DNA of 64,000 nucleotides, taken from the NCBI GenBank assembly GCA_017940005.1, contig JAGAZO010000003.1, positions 109,976 through 173,975 on the forward strand, written 5' to 3'. The notes below the pieces were generated by a model, which did not search any database, was not told where the DNA came from, and was given only the letters and a program-made list of their open reading frames with translations. This stretch comes from Treponema sp. (GTDB lineage: Bacteria > Spirochaetota > Spirochaetia > Treponematales > Treponemataceae). The translations under genes and the position numbers were made by a program. Below are positions 61,404 to 64,000 of this stretch, piece by piece (within the stretch, counting starts at the first letter, position 1; the number at the start of each line of letters is the position of its first letter).

Positions 61404-61791
61404 GGTACTGGTTTCCGTCGCGCTGTTTGCGTTGCTTTCGAGCGGCATTGCGGGCGTATATGTATCGTACAGCAGAAATGTCCGCGCCGCTGAACGCGGG
61501 GCAGACAGGGCGAAGCTTGTGCTTGAAACAGACCTCATGTTGCGCGAAGCCGTCTCTGCCATAACGCTGCCGTACTGGGAGGACGCTGAAACGAACGCGG
61601 ACAAAGCGGCGGCAACGCTTTTGGAAACACTGCGGCTTGATGATGAGGTGCGCATTGTCAGCATGAAAAAATTGCACGACACAGCAGGGCGCGTGCGCGG
61701 TCTTGAAATTGCGTGGACAGTGGACGAACGCGCGTACCGCACCGCCTGCCTCTTTGCAAGCGTGCCTGTTCTTCTGCAGGAAGCGAGATAG
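61390..61791 (+). CDS. Minor pseudopilin-like protein lacking a leader
   Basis: 133 residues from ATG 61390, which has AGGAGG seven bases upstream. The N-terminus Met-Arg-Leu-Ser-Glu-Val-Leu-Val-Ser-Val-Ala-Leu-Phe resembles the mature N-terminus of GspI/GspJ-type pseudopilins (Met at +1, Glu at +5), but the leader and its Gly are missing. A longer TTG start at 61342 has Asn at -1 and no ribosome binding site. A globular domain of about 100 residues follows. Last gene of the operon; gspC, K, L and M were not found here. Confidence 0.6.
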   Translation: MRLSEVLVSVALFALLSSGIAGVYVSYSRNVRAAERGADRAKLVLETDLMLREAVSAITLPYWEDAETNADKAAATLLETLRLDDEVRIVSMKKLHDTAGRVRGLEIAWTVDERAYRTACLFASVPVLLQEAR

Positions 61792-61821
61792 GTCTGTCGG
61801 AAAGCTCTCGGCGGCAAAGAA

Positions 61822-61852
61822 CGGGCAGCCCGTGCGTGGCACGGGCTGCCCG
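61822..61852. terminator. Strong hairpin after the secretion operon
   Basis: CGGGCAGCCCGTGC and GCACGGGCTGCCCG, 14-base perfect arms with a three-base loop, between convergent genes. No T run, but very stable. Confidence 0.65.
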
Positions 61853-61898
61853 CAAAGATGGCGCAGGGGCAAGCCTGCTGCACTGCACGAATCAATTC

Positions 61899-62666
61899 TT
61901 ATGCCGCATTCTTTACCGTCACGACTTCAGAGCTTCCCGAAAGCGGGGTCTTGCGCAATGTTCCGCCTCCGGTGAAAGCCGTGCGCACAATGACGCGGTA
62001 TTTTGTTCCGACGGCGAGCGAGTCGGGCACGTAGAACAAAAGCGACTTGGGCGTGTTGCGCTTGATGCGCGCGTCGTCCACCTTTGTCCACTGCGCCTCA
62101 TCGCTCACGGGATTTCCGCCCGGTTCAAGCGGCGCAAAGAAAATGCCTGAATCCGTGCCGCCAAGTTTGAGCCGCTCGCCAGTAATTTCCGCCATCATCA
62201 GCTTTGTCAAGATGCCTTTTTGCGGCACCTCGTCATAAAAATCGGTGACGCTCATCACTGTAGGGCTTGTGTTGCTCATGAACATCTTCTGCACGGAGAG
62301 CTTTGCCGCTGTGCTGTTTGCAAGTTTTGACGTGGTGAACTTCGCGCAGAGCTTTGGAAACGCACTGGTTTTTTTGATGACATTTTCGGGAGCCGCATAG
62401 AGCACGCCGAGATTGAGAATGTTTACGGCATTGCCCGTCGCAAGGTTCTCCAGAATTTCAAGCTGCAAAAGTGCGGCGGCGTTGTTGATGATGTTCTCAT
62501 TGACACCAGTATTTTTCTTGATGATGCCGCCTATCAAGTCGTTGAGACCGACTGTCCGACGGGTGATTTTTCCGATGAAGCTGCCGTCCTTGTCGAACTG
62601 ATTTATGGAGAGGTTCAAGCTTACCAAGCTTCCCTGTTTGTTGAACTGATTAATTGAATCAATCAT
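61899..62666 (-). CDS. DUF4469-type protein with HU-like N-terminal domain
   Basis: 255 residues from ATG 62666, preceded by GGAAGGA; the frame runs further upstream but that part crosses the hairpin leader. The N-terminal 130 residues resemble the HU-like DNA-binding part of such proteins (Ile-Ile-Asn-Asn-Ala-Ala-Ala-Leu-Leu-Gln-Leu-Glu-Ile-Leu-Glu-Asn-Leu, then Leu-Asn-Leu-Gly-Val-Leu-Tyr). The C-terminal 90 residues are a beta-sandwich ending Val-Gly-Thr-Lys-Tyr-Arg-Val-Ile-Val-Arg-Thr, typical of DUF4469 (Ig-like). Such genes are common and often multicopy in spirochaetes and Bacteroidetes; function unknown. Confidence 0.65.
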   Translation of the reverse strand: MIDSINQFNKQGSLVSLNLSINQFDKDGSFIGKITRRTVGLNDLIGGIIKKNTGVNENIINNAAALLQLEILENLATGNAVNILNLGVLYAAPENVIKKTSAFPKLCAKFTTSKLANSTAAKLSVQKMFMSNTSPTVMSVTDFYDEVPQKGILTKLMMAEITGERLKLGGTDSGIFFAPLEPGGNPVSDEAQWTKVDDARIKRNTPKSLLFYVPDSLAVGTKYRVIVRTAFTGGGTLRKTPLSGSSEVVTVKNAA

Positions 62667-62708
62667 GTTTTGTTCCTTCCGCCTGTTTTGAGGCGGTGTG
62701 TGCGCTTG

Positions 62709-62752
62709 CAAGGCAGCCGTATCAACGGCACACAGCCAGACCGGCTGCCTTG
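62709..62752. repeat. Nested inverted repeats in the leader of the DUF4469 gene
   Basis: CAAGGCAGCCG (62709-62719) pairs with CGGCTGCCTTG (62742-62752), and GCCGT with ACGGC (62716-62729). The two stems share GCCG and cannot form together, so the leader has two alternative folds. Confidence 0.5.
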
Positions 62753-62819
62753 ACGATTTGGGAGAAACAAAGTAAGATTGCCGTATCATGTGCGACGCTT
62801 TCTTTGTGTCCCACCAATT

Positions 62820-62854
62820 GCCTGTAATTCAGTGCAATGAATTACAGGCTTTTT
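62820..62854 (+). terminator. Rho-independent terminator (plus strand)
   Basis: GCCTGTAATTC and GAATTACAGGC, 11-base perfect arms with an eight-base loop, followed by five T. In the plus direction no recognised gene ends just before it. Confidence 0.75.
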
Positions 62855-62945
62855 CATTTGCCAAAACGCACGAAGTGCAAATGATGTTTTTGCTGTCTAT
62901 AATATGTCCGCATCACCTCCTGTCTGGTCAGTATGCGCGCAGGGG

Positions 62946-63653
62946 CTATGCCCACGCGTCGCGCTCGCGCTGCAGTGCAAGCTCCTTTTCAAACTCCTCT
63001 GTATATGGCATGTCACGCGGGGCTGTGGCATCGATGAACGGGGCGAATTTTTCACGCACAATGTCATCGAGCGTCATGCCGACGTTAATTTTCGTTGCGT
63101 TCCAGTCACGCATCGCACGCAGCGTTTTAAGCCGTTTTTCTGCAGCCTCGCCAGAAACGCCGAACGTACGCATTAAGAAAGCACATGTTATCTTTCTTCC
63201 GCGCCGCGAGAGCTCGCATATGACTTGATGCGGCATCAAAAGCTGCGCGGCAAAGAAGTTTGCCTCAAGCTCATACTTTTTGTACAGCGCTTCATGGCGC
63301 ATGTCTTTTGCCCGCAGCAATTTTGTTACCAGCGCAATGTCATGTCCTGCATATATGTGCCCCAGCTCATGCGCAAAACTGAACTGCTTCCGAACGGGCG
63401 GCATGTCCTCATCATAGTACATTATGCAACGACCGTTAGATTCTACGGCAACTGCATCAGGCGAGCCGAACAGTTGCGCGGGATTGCATATGCCCCGTTT
63501 TTTAAGGGCTCCATAGCTCCGTATTTCCATGTCGGTCATTTCCAGTATGACATCCTGTACTGAAAACGGAAATGCCTGAATCGCCGTACAGGCGACAAGC
63601 ACTTCATTCGCTTTCGTACAGGCAAATGCAAAATCTGCAAACGGTTCTCCCAT
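62946..63653 (-). CDS. ImmA/IrrE family metallopeptidase
   Basis: 235 residues. Zinc motif Phe-Ala-His-Glu-Leu-Gly-His near residue 94, then Lys-Tyr-Glu-Leu-Glu-Ala-Asn-Phe-Phe-Ala-Ala-Gln-Leu-Leu-Met-Pro near 127-142, the usual second half of the ImmA site. ImmA proteins cleave their partner XRE repressor, often in integrative elements and prophages. The XRE gene lies three bases upstream on the same strand. It could release transcription from that repressor after a signal. The C-terminal 60 residues are less conserved. Confidence 0.88.
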   Translation of the reverse strand: MGEPFADFAFACTKANEVLVACTAIQAFPFSVQDVILEMTDMEIRSYGALKKRGICNPAQLFGSPDAVAVESNGRCIMYYDEDMPPVRKQFSFAHELGHIYAGHDIALVTKLLRAKDMRHEALYKKYELEANFFAAQLLMPHQVICELSRRGRKITCAFLMRTFGVSGEAAEKRLKTLRAMRDWNATKINVGMTLDDIVREKFAPFIDATAPRDMPYTEEFEKELALQRERDAWA

Positions 63654-63656
63654 GCG

Positions 63657-63995
63657 CTACTCTCCTTTGCCGCCGAACGCTTCGTCAAACTCCGCGTTCA
63701 GCAACTCCTCCACTCTTTTTAACTGCGTCTCGTCAAACGTCATAAGCCTCCTTTGGATTGCATTGAATGCAACAGCATTGCGCGCCTGCCCGTCGTTTCC
63801 GAGCAGGTAATCTGCCGTCACATTGAAAAATTTGCAGAGCCGAAGCAGCGCATCCTGACGCGGCAGTATGCCGTTCGTCTCCCACATTCCCACCCGGCTT
63901 TTGTTCACGCCGAGCGCCTTAGCAAGGGCATCCATGCTGATGCCCTTTTTGTTCCGCTCAGCCTTCAACCGCTGCGCGAAAACTGCATTTCCCAC
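63657..63995 (-). CDS. XRE-family repressor, partner of the ImmA protein
   Basis: 112 residues from the first in-window start, a GTG at 63995; the true start may lie beyond the window edge. Residues 8-62 form a helix-turn-helix: Arg-Leu-Lys-Ala-Glu-Arg, Ser-Met-Asp-Ala-Leu-Ala-Lys-Ala-Leu-Gly-Val-Asn-Lys-Ser-Arg-Val-Gly and Asn-Val-Thr-Ala-Asp-Tyr-Leu-Leu-Gly. The C-terminal tail is helical. It most likely represses a promoter to the right of this window and is destroyed by the adjacent peptidase. Marks an accessory element edge. Confidence 0.85.
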   Translation of the reverse strand: MGNAVFAQRLKAERNKKGISMDALAKALGVNKSRVGMWETNGILPRQDALLRLCKFFNVTADYLLGNDGQARNAVAFNAIQRRLMTFDETQLKRVEELLNAEFDEAFGGKGE

Positions 63996-64000
63996 GTTCA

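Noticed and set aside
1..64000. CRISPR arrays, tRNA and rRNA genes
   Set aside because: No regularly spaced direct repeats and no cloverleaf-like GC-rich segments with TTCRA loops were found by eye in the intergenic regions.

Overview
The window looks like chromosomal DNA of a host-associated spirochaete, most probably Treponema. I infer this from the overall gene set and from several spirochaete-type genes: a DUF4139 protein, lipoproteins and outer-membrane proteins of no wider family, a very large surface protein ending in a FlgD-like domain, and a DUF4469 protein. Base composition by eye is mid to high 40s % GC, with AT-rich patches that look acquired or decayed (about 4.1-4.8 kb, parts of 20.3-22 kb, 51.5-52.6 kb). 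No rRNA, tRNA, CRISPR array, transposase or integrase was recognised.

Layout. 1-9.6 kb: a TolC-like outer-membrane protein cut by the window edge, MurJ, a DUF4143 ATPase behind an array of inverted repeats, a decayed repeat protein, a DUF4139 exported protein, a MATE exporter and a YitT-type membrane protein flanked by copies of a short palindromic repeat. 9.6-20 kb: an FtsH-like ATPase that lacks the protease domain, a lipoprotein/outer-membrane protein pair, the electron-bifurcating NfnAB enzyme, a GerMN protein, an exported protein and ProRS. 20.2-27.6 kb: one 2451-residue surface protein with three related modules. 27.6-32.8 kb: a PilZ protein, an FtsJ-like methyltransferase, and the release-factor region, where prfA and prmC are separated by a two-gene cassette lying between 98-bp direct repeats. 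33-43 kb: an AGCS symporter with a possible attenuator, an HD-GYP protein, MnmG, adenosine deaminase, PepF and RmuC. 43-48 kb: an FbpABC-type ferric-ion-like ABC transporter and an SH3-like lipoprotein. 48-55 kb: an ABC-F protein and class Ia ribonucleotide reductase, whose nrdA and nrdB are split by an AT-rich foreign gene. 55.4-61.8 kb: a compact type II secretion operon (prepilin peptidase, GspD, E, F, G and two small pseudopilins). 61.9-64 kb: a DUF4469 protein and an XRE/ImmA pair, probably the edge of an accessory region.

The most interesting locus is 29-32 kb. PrfA ends in a TGA whose ATG-overlap was once the start of prmC. A 37-codon prmC stub still sits there. A cassette encoding a GHKL-type ATPase and a DUF4325 STAS-like protein follows, and then a second, complete prmC, itself interrupted in frame by palindrome-rich DNA. 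A second theme is promoter layout: at least six genes have a sigma70-like -35/-10 pair with the -10 hexamer ending only 5-8 nt before the start codon, so their mRNAs are predicted to be leaderless.

PilZ and HD-GYP proteins show that cyclic-di-GMP signalling operates here. PrfA and PrmC (release factor and its methylase), NrdA/NrdB, NfnA/NfnB and the Gsp proteins are the clear functional partnerships.
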